A stretch of DNA of 9,669 nucleotides from assembly GCA_030148625.1 (NCBI GenBank), contig JASBTC010000137.1, positions 1 to 9,669 on the forward strand. Direction: 5' to 3'. The translations under genes and the position numbers were made by a program. The notes below the pieces were generated by a model. That model ran no database searches. It worked only from the letters and a program-made list of their open reading frames with translations, and was not told the DNA's origin. Below, one piece after another: positions 1-6,011 of this stretch. Position 1 is the stretch's first letter. Every line of letters starts with the position of its first letter. The stretch comes from Sphingobium sp. GTDB taxonomy: Bacteria > Pseudomonadota > Alphaproteobacteria > Sphingomonadales > Sphingomonadaceae.

Positions 1-167
1 GGGGAGGGGGACCGCCGACCGCAGGTCGGTGGTGGAGGGGAAATGCGATGGCTCATTCTCCTCGAAGCCGGTGGGAATCCCACGAGAATCTTGCTCGAAA
101 GTCCCGCAGGGCGGCTGCATCCTCTTTCCCCTCCACCACCAGCCTCTGGCTGGCGGTCCCCCTCCCC
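1..167. repeat. REP/BIME-like pair of inverted GC-rich repeats
   Basis: Two arms of about 40 bases, at 1-40 and 128-167, are inverted copies of each other. The outer 16 bases (GGGGAGGGGGACCGCC at 1-16) and the inner 12 bases (GTGGTGGAGGGG at 29-40) match exactly once the right arm is reverse-complemented. The similarity continues inward imperfectly (GGGGAAA at 37-43 against TTTCCCC at 125-131). Each arm has its own 6-bp hairpin: CCGACC-GCA-GGTCGG at 15-29 and CCAGCC-TCT-GGCTGG at 139-153. The two hairpins differ at two positions per stem, but the differences are paired, so both stems stay perfect. The 87-base spacer has smaller inverted repeats (GTGGG 71-75 with CCCAC 79-83; ATTCTC 55-60 with GAGAAT 84-89). 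Two inverted palindromic units around a short spacer is the usual form of bacterial REP/BIME repeats. Assignment to a dispersed family is inferred, because only one copy is visible. Confidence 0.6.
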
Positions 168-187
168 ATCGCTTCGCGATAGGGAGG
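161..187. repeat. Strong hairpin next to the REP-like pair
   Basis: CCTCCCCATCGC at 161-172 pairs with GCGATAGGGAGG at 176-187 across the 3-base loop TTC. This gives a 12-bp stem with a single C-A mismatch, sharing its left end with the outer edge of the preceding repeat arm. No T-tract follows on either strand, so it is not a typical intrinsic terminator. It most likely belongs to the same repeat cluster, or blocks 3' exonucleases downstream of the minus-strand genes. That role is inference. Confidence 0.5.
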
Positions 188-205
188 AGAGGGGCTTGCC
201 GTCTC

Positions 206-223
206 GGGCTCCGAATAGAGCCC
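206..223. other. Short perfect hairpin in the gene-free left end
   Basis: GGGCTC at 206-211 pairs with GAGCCC at 218-223 around a six-base loop. It lies about 100 bases beyond the stop codon of the minus-strand lipoxygenase remnant, so it could end transcription of that strand, but no run of U follows. The rest of 188-319 has no coding signal. It contains a 12-bp palindrome, ATCCAGCTGGAT, at 265-276 and otherwise nothing that can be named. Confidence 0.3.
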
Positions 224-319
224 CGGACACCGGTGCACGAACGCGGGAATGACAAGATGCGTTAATCCAGCTGGATCAGCCTCCAACCTATCTCACGACA
301 GGGCAACAGGAGGCCGCGA

Positions 320-586
320 TCAGATGTTGATGCTGGTCGGGATCAGGCTGGGCTGCAGATAGGGATAGGGCGCCTGGCGTTCGCCGTTACGGGCGACGAT
401 CCGGGCCTCGACGGCCTGCAACGCCGCCTGGAAACGCGACAATGCGCAATCCGCGCCGATGATCGTGGGATCGCGGAACCAGGCGGGATAGGGGAAGTCG
501 TTGCTGAGATAGGTGCCGAGCGGGCGGTAGAGCACCGAGCCGAGTGCGCGATGTGCCGCGGAAGATGTCGATCGACCGTAGCGGCG
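320..586 (-). pseudogene. Lipoxygenase, C-terminal remnant (5'-truncated)
   Basis: The minus-strand frame ending in TGA at 320-322 encodes about 88 residues, of which roughly the last 75 look like the end of a lipoxygenase. A YRPLGTYL segment is followed by FRDPTII, then by a helix of the form FQAALQAVEARIVARNGER, and finally by PYPYLQPSLIPTSINI. Plant and bacterial lipoxygenases end in a similar way (an IE..I..RN helix, YxxLxPSxIPxSI, and a terminal isoleucine). The main-chain carboxylate of that last isoleucine is an iron ligand in the family. Full lipoxygenases have about 600-900 residues, and the catalytic core with the iron-binding histidines is missing here. Homology fades near 540-560, and the frame meets a stop at 587-589, which is the stop codon of the upstream regulator. 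A GTG at 533-535 could start a 71-residue peptide, but no such product is expected to function. I read it as a decayed or recombined gene. Recognition rests on motifs remembered from the family, not on an alignment. Confidence 0.7.
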
Positions 587-1624
587 TCAGACATTGCCCG
601 ATTTGCGTTGGGCGCGATAGCGAAGCGGGGACAGGCCGGTCCAGCGTTTGAACGCGCGCGAGAAGCTGGCCGTCTCCGCGAAATCGACCATTTCGGCGAC
701 ACGCTCGATCGAGAGATTCGAGTGATCGAGCAGCGATCGCGCGCGCTGTTCGCGCACTTGATCGAGGATCGTGCTGAAACTCAAATTCTGTTCCGCCAGC
801 CGTCGGTAGAAACTCCGCTCGGACATGCCGAGGTGGCTGGCGGCTTCGGTCGCGGATGGAAAGCTGCGCGCGGAGCGCACCAGCAGCGCATAAAGCTGGC
901 TGACCATATCGTCGCTGACGCGCGCTTCCTCCAGAAGGCGTGCGCATATCGATCCATAGGTTTCCTCGAGAAGCGGGCTGGCCATCGGCAGGCTCGCCTT
1001 GCCCGCGCCGGGCACGAATACCCAGCGGGTCGATACTGCGTTGAAGGTGACCGGAACGCCGAGGGTCGTTTCGATATCGAGCCATCCCTGGGGGCGGTCG
1101 AGGACGCTTTCGATGTGCGAGAGCAGTCGTGATTGCGGATGCATGTCGTTCAGGAATCGCGTGACCGACCCAAGCGCACGTTCCTGACAGAATTCCCGAA
1201 GATCCGGCGGTGCAAGATTGTCATGGGCGCCAAGGCCGATCATCTCGCCATCCTCGTACAGCGGCGTATATTGCATCAAGGAATAGGTCAGCGCCTGAAA
1301 CGCCGCGAGAACCTTGAATCCCTCTTCCACCGTATTGGCCGCCAGCACGGCAAGCCCAAGCGGGCCGTAGGTCATCAGCCTGTAGCGCAGACCGGTGCGG
1401 AGCCATGCGCCGGGCAGGCCACGGGTCGCGTCGGCAAAGGCCTGTTGCAGGCGCAATTCCTGGATGCCGGACACTTCGGCATTGGGGTCGTCGAGCAAAG
1501 CGGCTGGAATGCTGGCCGTTGCCAGTATCGGTTGCCATGCCAGCCCTTCTTCCTCGACCGAGGACCGCATGATCCGCAGGCTGTGGTTGGAGTATTTGAG
1601 TGTGGCCAGCGACTCCGGTTTCAA
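587..1624 (-). CDS. AraC-family transcriptional regulator with arabinose-binding-type N-terminal domain
   Basis: A cytoplasmic DNA-binding regulator. Counting from the TTG at 1622-1624 it has 345 residues, the usual length for the subfamily with an arabinose-binding-type sensor domain (OruR-like). Residues about 15-210 form that sensor domain. It opens with VEEEGLAWQPILATASIPAA and contains the typical TGLRYRLMTYGPLGLAVLAANTV stretch in two overlapping parts (77-99). Residues about 245-338 are the double helix-turn-helix: first helix pair at ATEAASHLGMSERSFYRRL (258-276), second at SIERVAEMVDFAETASFSRAF (305-325), then KRWTGLSPLRYR. The frame is open up to a GTG at 1712-1714 (375 residues) and an ATG at 1694-1696, but neither has a ribosome binding site. 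The TTG has GGAGG at 1631-1635, six bases away, and fits the family length. The gene is divergent from the acyl-CoA operon, so it is the obvious candidate to control it. The inducer is unknown. Confidence 0.9.
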   Translation of the reverse strand: MKPESLATLKYSNHSLRIMRSSVEEEGLAWQPILATASIPAALLDDPNAEVSGIQELRLQQAFADATRGLPGAWLRTGLRYRLMTYGPLGLAVLAANTVEEGFKVLAAFQALTYSLMQYTPLYEDGEMIGLGAHDNLAPPDLREFCQERALGSVTRFLNDMHPQSRLLSHIESVLDRPQGWLDIETTLGVPVTFNAVSTRWVFVPGAGKASLPMASPLLEETYGSICARLLEEARVSDDMVSQLYALLVRSARSFPSATEAASHLGMSERSFYRRLAEQNLSFSTILDQVREQRARSLLDHSNLSIERVAEMVDFAETASFSRAFKRWTGLSPLRYRAQRKSGNV

Positions 1625-1630
1625 AGCACC

Positions 1631-1646
1631 CCTCCATTTTTGGAGG
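1631..1646 (-). promoter_or_regulatory. Hairpin overlapping the regulator's ribosome binding site
   Basis: On the minus strand, CCTCCA at 1646-1641 and TGGAGG at 1636-1631 form a perfect 6-bp stem with an AAAA loop. The 3' arm is the Shine-Dalgarno sequence of the TTG start at 1622-1624. If the regulator's transcript begins upstream of 1646, this hairpin would hide the ribosome binding site. The hairpin is seen directly, and a regulatory effect is inferred. Confidence 0.45.
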
Positions 1647-1666
1647 ACGCTAGTTCGCGTGGCAGG

Positions 1667-1687
1667 ATAAGTCAAAAAATAGTCAGT
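1667..1687. promoter_or_regulatory. Candidate operator with AGTCA direct repeats
   Basis: AGTCA occurs at 1670-1674 and again at 1681-1685, an offset of 11 bases or about one helical turn, in an unusually AT-rich stretch (AAGTCAAAAAATAGTCAG). AraC-family proteins commonly bind two direct half-sites on one face of the helix, and this lies midway between the regulator and the operon it probably controls. A five-base repeat can occur by chance, so this is only a candidate. No clear sigma-70 promoter can be read. The best guess for the plus strand is TTGTTG at 1696-1701 with TTCTAT at 1718-1723, and it is weak. Confidence 0.25.
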
Positions 1688-1772
1688 TTGGAACATTGTT
1701 GCGGCGAAGGGCACGTGTTCTATTCATCGTCGCAGAGTGCCATCGGGCATCAGGACTGACAGGAGAGCGAGC

Positions 1773-3101
1773 ATGAGCCAATTGGCACCAATGACGGTCG
1801 CGCCCGCGAATGACGTTGCCACGCCGCGCGCATTTTCAGCCTGGGATAGCGCGCCGCGCGTCAAGCTTGGTCCCCTGGGCGCCGAGCCGCCGCTGCCGGG
1901 CATTGTCGGAGATCTGCACGGATCGCTTCACAGCTTCGCCGAACGCACGATGCGGCCGATCGGCAAGACGCTCGACCGGATGAGCGCGGCGGACGGGATC
2001 GCGACGGGATCGCCATTGTGGGATTTCTGGCGCGACTATCAGGCACTCGGCATCGATATGGCGACGCTGGCGTCGTTCACGCCCGAAGAAATGCCGGTCG
2101 TTTTCGCCGTGCTGTTCGAGGAACTTGGCTGGGGCGATGCCGGTCTCGCCATTTCGGCGGGCGCCGGCATTTTGCCGCACTATATGGCCGCTAAATTCGG
2201 CAATGATTTCGTTGCCAGAACCTATCCCGAACCGATGATCGGATGCTGGGGCATCACCGAGCCCGATCATGGCAGTGACTCGATCGATCCGGGGCAGCAG
2301 GTGTTCCATGCGAACGGGCAATATGGCCGTCCGAACTGCGTTGCGAAGATCACCGACGGCAAGCTGATCATCAACGGACAGAAATCGGCCTGGGTCTCGA
2401 ACGGTCCGATCGCGCAGCTCTGCATCCTGTATTGCGCGGCGCAGACCGGGGACGGCGCCGCCGATCCGAAGCGCGGCGCGGTCGTTGTCATACCGCTCGA
2501 TGCGGCTGGGGTATCGCGCGGCAAGCCGCTGGAAAAAATGGGGCAGCGCGCATTGCCACAGGGCGAGATCTTCTTCGACAATGTCACGCTCGATATCGAC
2601 CATCTTCTGGTCGCGCCGGAGGATTTCAAGAAGGGCGTCTATGCCATTCATGCGGAGGCGAATGCGCTGATGGGCGCAACCTTCACGGGGTGCGCGCGTG
2701 CCGCCTATGAACACGCCTATGCTTATGCGCATGAACGCAAGCAGGGCGGGGTGCCGATTATCCGGCATCAGGATGTCGCGCGCCGGCTGTTCCACATGGC
2801 CCGCAAGGTGGAGGTGTCGCGGGCGATTTCGCGCCGGGTGACGACCTTCAACATGGCGAACGACATGCCGTCATTGCCCGCCGCGATGTTCGCCAAGACG
2901 ACATCGACGCAGAATGCCTTCGAAGTGGCGAGCGATGCCGTCCAGATGTTCGGCGGCAATGGGCTGACGCTCGAATATCCGGTGGAAAAACTGCTGCGCG
3001 ACGCGCGTGCGTCGATGATCGAGGATGGATGCAATGAGGTTCTTGCACTGAAGGGTGGAGTGGGTCTGATCGACCCGGATTTGCTGCCGCCCAGCGCCTG
3101 A
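1773..3101 (+). CDS. Acyl-CoA dehydrogenase family flavoprotein
   Basis: A 442-residue member of the acyl-CoA dehydrogenase family, a little longer than the usual 380-400. Such enzymes use FAD to oxidise an acyl-CoA at the alpha-beta bond and pass electrons to ETF. The order is an N-terminal helical domain (about 45-155), the middle beta domain with the FAD/substrate motif CWGITEPDHGSDS (158-170) and INGQKSAWVSNG (200-211), then the C-terminal helical domain with YAYAHERKQGGVPIIRHQDVA (316-336) and QMFGGNGLTLEYPVEKLLRDA (391-411). The end of the motif, where many members have YEGTNE with the catalytic Glu, reads IEDGCNE (416-422). Asp418 takes the position of that Glu. Glu295 lies close to where isovaleryl- and long-chain acyl-CoA dehydrogenases place theirs. 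The ATG at 1773 is chosen over an upstream ATG at 1737 because AGGAG (1761-1765) sits seven bases before it. First gene of the operon, divergent from the AraC regulator. Substrate unknown. Confidence 0.92.
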   Translation: MSQLAPMTVAPANDVATPRAFSAWDSAPRVKLGPLGAEPPLPGIVGDLHGSLHSFAERTMRPIGKTLDRMSAADGIATGSPLWDFWRDYQALGIDMATLASFTPEEMPVVFAVLFEELGWGDAGLAISAGAGILPHYMAAKFGNDFVARTYPEPMIGCWGITEPDHGSDSIDPGQQVFHANGQYGRPNCVAKITDGKLIINGQKSAWVSNGPIAQLCILYCAAQTGDGAADPKRGAVVVIPLDAAGVSRGKPLEKMGQRALPQGEIFFDNVTLDIDHLLVAPEDFKKGVYAIHAEANALMGATFTGCARAAYEHAYAYAHERKQGGVPIIRHQDVARRLFHMARKVEVSRAISRRVTTFNMANDMPSLPAAMFAKTTSTQNAFEVASDAVQMFGGNGLTLEYPVEKLLRDARASMIEDGCNEVLALKGGVGLIDPDLLPPSA

Positions 3102-3172
3102 CCAACCGGTCAAACGGAAACTGAAATCTTGGGAGAGGCCGGATGCGGCTTTTCCCGACGGGGAGGATGTGC

Positions 3173-4384
3173 GTGAAACAAACAGCCCTCATTGCGGGTG
3201 TCGGGATGACGCGGTTCGGGAAACATCTCGATCGCAGCCTGTCGAGCCTGGCGCATGAAGCGATCGGGCAGGCGGTGGCGGATGCGGGCATCGAGATTGG
3301 CGATATCCAGGCCGCATGGGCGGGCAATGCGGCGGCCCCCGTCATCACCGGGCAGGTGTGCATTGCCGGGCAGATGATCCTGCGTGGCCTTGGCATCGGC
3401 CGCATCCCGGTGATCAATGTCGAGAATGCCTGCGCCACGGCGTCCACAGCATTCCAGCAAGCCTGCACGATGGTGACGCTTGGCATCTACGATGTCGTTC
3501 TCGCATTCGGGGTCGAGAAACTTTATCATGCCGACAAGGCGCGCACCTTCGCGGTGTTTTCCGGCAGCATCGATACCGAGCATGCCGACGCGTTGCAGGC
3601 CTATGTCGATGCGGGGCGGTCCGAAACGGGCGAGGATCGCCAGCGATCGCTGTTCATGGACATCTATGCGCGGATGACGCGCGATTACATGGCGCGCAGC
3701 CCGGCAACATCCGAGCATTTCGCGATGGTGTCGGCGAAGAACTCCTTTCACGGAAGCCTCAACCCCCGGGCACAATTCCGTGACGTCGTGAGCGCGGCGG
3801 AGGTGCTTGCCGCACCGATGGTTTCACCCCCGCTGACGCTCACCATGTGTTCTCCGATCGGCGACGGTGCGGCGGCGGCGGTGATCGTATCGGAACGCTT
3901 TGCGCGCCGGCACGGAATTGCGGCGCCGGTGCGGGTGCTCAGCTCGCTGGTCGCAAGCGGATATGACGAAGTGGATGGCGAACCCGGCCTGCCGGAATGG
4001 GCGGCGGCGCAAAGCCGGGAATATTCGGGCGTCGGGGCGGAAGACATTGATTGTGTCGAACTGCACGATGCGACCTCGCCCGCTGAGCTGATCTATTACG
4101 AGGCGCTTGGCCTGTGCGCGAAGGGCGAAGGCCCTGCGCTGCTTGAAAGCGGCGCAACCAGACTGGGTGGCCGGGTGCCGGTCAACACGTCGGGCGGCCT
4201 GGTCCGCAAGGGGCATCCGATCGGCGCAACCGGCCTCGCGCAGATTTTCGAACTGACCGAGCAGCTGCGTGGCCGCGCGGGTGCGCGCCAGGTGGACGGC
4301 GCGCGCGTGGCGCTGGCCGAAAATGGCGGTGGTTTCCTTGGCACCGATGCAGCCGCGATGGCGATGACGGTGCTCAGTGTCTGA
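3173..4384 (+). CDS. Thiolase-superfamily protein (SCP-x/acetyl-CoA acetyltransferase-like)
   Basis: From the GTG at 3173 the protein has 403 residues and starts KQTALIAGVGMTRFGKH, the normal N-terminus of SCP-x-like thiolases. GGGAGG at 3161-3166 lies six bases upstream. An alternative ATG at 3143, preceded by GGGAGAGG, would add ten residues. Thiolases cleave 3-ketoacyl-CoA with CoA, or run the reverse condensation. The nucleophile is Cys87 in NVENACATAS (82-91). His298 is in ELHDATSPAE, and His348 is in NTSGGLVRKGHPIGATG (338-354). SCP-x relatives usually read HDCF at the second motif, with the Cys serving in acid/base chemistry; here it is HDAT. The final motif reads AENGGG (382-387) instead of the classical CxGGG. 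The nucleophile and both histidines are therefore kept, but both possible acid/base cysteines are absent. It follows the dehydrogenase after 71 bases and overlaps the ligase gene by 8 bases, so the genes are probably co-transcribed. Confidence 0.9.
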   Translation: MKQTALIAGVGMTRFGKHLDRSLSSLAHEAIGQAVADAGIEIGDIQAAWAGNAAAPVITGQVCIAGQMILRGLGIGRIPVINVENACATASTAFQQACTMVTLGIYDVVLAFGVEKLYHADKARTFAVFSGSIDTEHADALQAYVDAGRSETGEDRQRSLFMDIYARMTRDYMARSPATSEHFAMVSAKNSFHGSLNPRAQFRDVVSAAEVLAAPMVSPPLTLTMCSPIGDGAAAAVIVSERFARRHGIAAPVRVLSSLVASGYDEVDGEPGLPEWAAAQSREYSGVGAEDIDCVELHDATSPAELIYYEALGLCAKGEGPALLESGATRLGGRVPVNTSGGLVRKGHPIGATGLAQIFELTEQLRGRAGARQVDGARVALAENGGGFLGTDAAAMAMTVLSV

Positions 4385-6011
4385 CCCGCTGAAAACCCCC
4401 CTGCAGATGGTGCTGGACGGTGTCGAACGGCATGCCGATCTGGATGTGCTGACCTTTGTCGAAGTCGGCCCCGACGGGACGCTGATCGAGGACGTCAGGA
4501 CCTATGCCGATCTGCTGCTGAACGGCCGCCGGATCGCCGGCGCATTGTCTGCCGAAAATATGGGCGACGGCGCCGCGTTCGCGATCATCATGCGCAATCA
4601 CGCCGAATTCGTGGATGCAATGATCGGGTCCGAGATTGCGGGCACGATATTCGTCCCCATCGATCCACGGACGCGCGGCGAGAAGCTGCTCTACATGCTG
4701 CGCTTCGCCGGGTGCCGGGGCGCGTTCGTTGCCGATTACGCGCTGTCATATCTGCTGGATGTCCTGGCGGACTTGCCCGAGCTGGAATGGATCTGGGTGC
4801 TGGGCGATACCCAGCAGACGGTCACCGGACCGGTCAGGATGGCCCGTTTCACGGATGTGATCGGCCGGGCCGTGGCGGTCGAGGATCTGCCGAAACCGGA
4901 TCCGACCAGGCCGATGCAGCTTCTCTATACGTCCGGCACGACGGGCGATCCCAAGGCGATCGTATCGCCCTATGCCCGGTTCGCGGCGGTGGGCACATTG
5001 GGGCACGCGATCGGCTTGCGGCCCGATGACCGGCCTTATACCGGCCTGTCCCTGACCCATGCCAATGCGCAGCTGATCACACTTGGCAATGCGCTGTCGG
5101 GCGGTTTGCGGCTGGTCATCAGCCAGCAATTCACCAAGTCGCGCCTGTGGGAAATCCTCGCCCATTATGATTGCACCATGTTCAGCCTGCTCGGCGGCAT
5201 GGCCATCGCCATCTATGCTGAACCGCCGGCACCGCACGATCGCGGGCACAAGGTTCGCTATGTGTTGAGTGCCGGCATGCCGGAAGCATTGTGGCACCCC
5301 TTTGCTGAGCGCTTCGGTGTCGAGATATTCGAATTCTTCGGTGCGGCCGAAGGCGGGCTGACGCTCAACCCTCCGGGGGCGGGGCCGGCGGGATCGGTCG
5401 GCAAGCCGCCCGCCGATACGATCTGCACGATCTTCGACGAGCAGGATCGCGAATGCCCGCCGGGCACGATCGGTGAAATCTGCTTCCGTCCGGTCACTGG
5501 CGATCAGCCGCCCGTTGTCTATCTCCGCAATCCGGAAGCCTCGAAATCCAAGGTCCGCGATGGCTGGTTCCGCACGGGCGACGCGGGATACAAGGATGAA
5601 CAGGGGTGGCTGTATTTCGCCCACAGGATCAGCAACTCGATCCGCCGCAATGGTGATTTCGTCAGCGCCAGCCATATCGAGGCGGAGATCTCCGCGCTCG
5701 ACGGCGTGGCCGACGTGCATGTCTATGGGGTGACGACGCCGGAGAATGCGCCGGGCGAAAAGGAAGTGATCGCCGCGATCGTTCCCCAATCCGGCCGGAC
5801 TTTCGAGCCTGCGGGAATATTCGAAAGATGCCGCGCCCGGATCGGCGCCAATGCGGTGCCGAGTTTCGTGCAGATCGTCGAAGAAATTCCAAAGACTGCT
5901 TCGGAAAAGCCGCAGGAGCGGTTCCTCATCCAGATGCTGGCTGACGGCCGCAGTACGATATTGAACGCATCAGGAGCCGTTGTGACGGTTACGCCAAAGG
6001 GAGGACAATGA
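4377..6011 (+). CDS. AMP-forming acyl-CoA synthetase (ANL superfamily)
   Basis: A 544-residue adenylate-forming ligase. It would activate a carboxylic acid with ATP to an acyl-AMP and transfer the acyl group to CoA. The family core motifs appear in order: P-loop LLYTSGTTGDPKAI (182-195), the A5 segment EFFGAAEGG (319-327), GWFRTGDAGYKDEQGWLYF (396-414), the hinge/A8 region HRISNSIRRNGDFVSASHIE (416-435), and the A10 region IPKTASEKPQERF (504-516) with the likely catalytic Lys511. In most relatives that lysine is preceded by Gly (TGK); here it follows Glu. The overall pattern resembles the CaiC/long-chain ligase branch, but the substrate cannot be called. The start is a GTG whose first bases overlap the last codons of the thiolase gene (8-base overlap), suggesting translational coupling. 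The stop overlaps the next start as ATGA. Confidence 0.92.
   Translation: MSDPLKTPLQMVLDGVERHADLDVLTFVEVGPDGTLIEDVRTYADLLLNGRRIAGALSAENMGDGAAFAIIMRNHAEFVDAMIGSEIAGTIFVPIDPRTRGEKLLYMLRFAGCRGAFVADYALSYLLDVLADLPELEWIWVLGDTQQTVTGPVRMARFTDVIGRAVAVEDLPKPDPTRPMQLLYTSGTTGDPKAIVSPYARFAAVGTLGHAIGLRPDDRPYTGLSLTHANAQLITLGNALSGGLRLVISQQFTKSRLWEILAHYDCTMFSLLGGMAIAIYAEPPAPHDRGHKVRYVLSAGMPEALWHPFAERFGVEIFEFFGAAEGGLTLNPPGAGPAGSVGKPPADTICTIFDEQDRECPPGTIGEICFRPVTGDQPPVVYLRNPEASKSKVRDGWFRTGDAGYKDEQGWLYFAHRISNSIRRNGDFVSASHIEAEISALDGVADVHVYGVTTPENAPGEKEVIAAIVPQSGRTFEPAGIFERCRARIGANAVPSFVQIVEEIPKTASEKPQERFLIQMLADGRSTILNASGAVVTVTPKGGQ

Noticed and set aside
265..276. Perfect 12-bp palindrome ATCCAGCTGGAT
   Set aside because: No second copy, no flanking gene start and no loop for a hairpin. 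A functional role is not supportable.
29..286. Small open frames in the repeat region on both strands
   Set aside because: They lie in palindromic repeats, lack ribosome binding sites and have low-complexity Pro/Arg/Gly-rich products.
1625..1714. Upstream GTG/ATG starts extending the AraC regulator by 24-30 residues
   Set aside because: The frame is open, but there is no ribosome binding site and the added residues exceed the family's usual N-terminus. The TTG at 1622-1624 has a strong site.
1696..1723. Possible -35/-10 promoter for the operon (TTGTTG, 16 bases, TTCTAT)
   Set aside because: The -10 match is poor and the pairing could be chance. It is mentioned in the operator entry but not listed as a feature.
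1836..2795. Long minus-strand open frame (319 residues) opposite the acyl-CoA dehydrogenase
   Set aside because: Rich in Arg/Ala/His with no recognisable domain. It mirrors the codon bias of a well-supported plus-strand gene in GC-rich DNA.
4746..5789. Minus-strand open frame (347 residues) opposite the CoA ligase
   Set aside because: It is the antisense shadow of a gene whose motifs are complete. The composition is arginine-rich and no family is recognisable.
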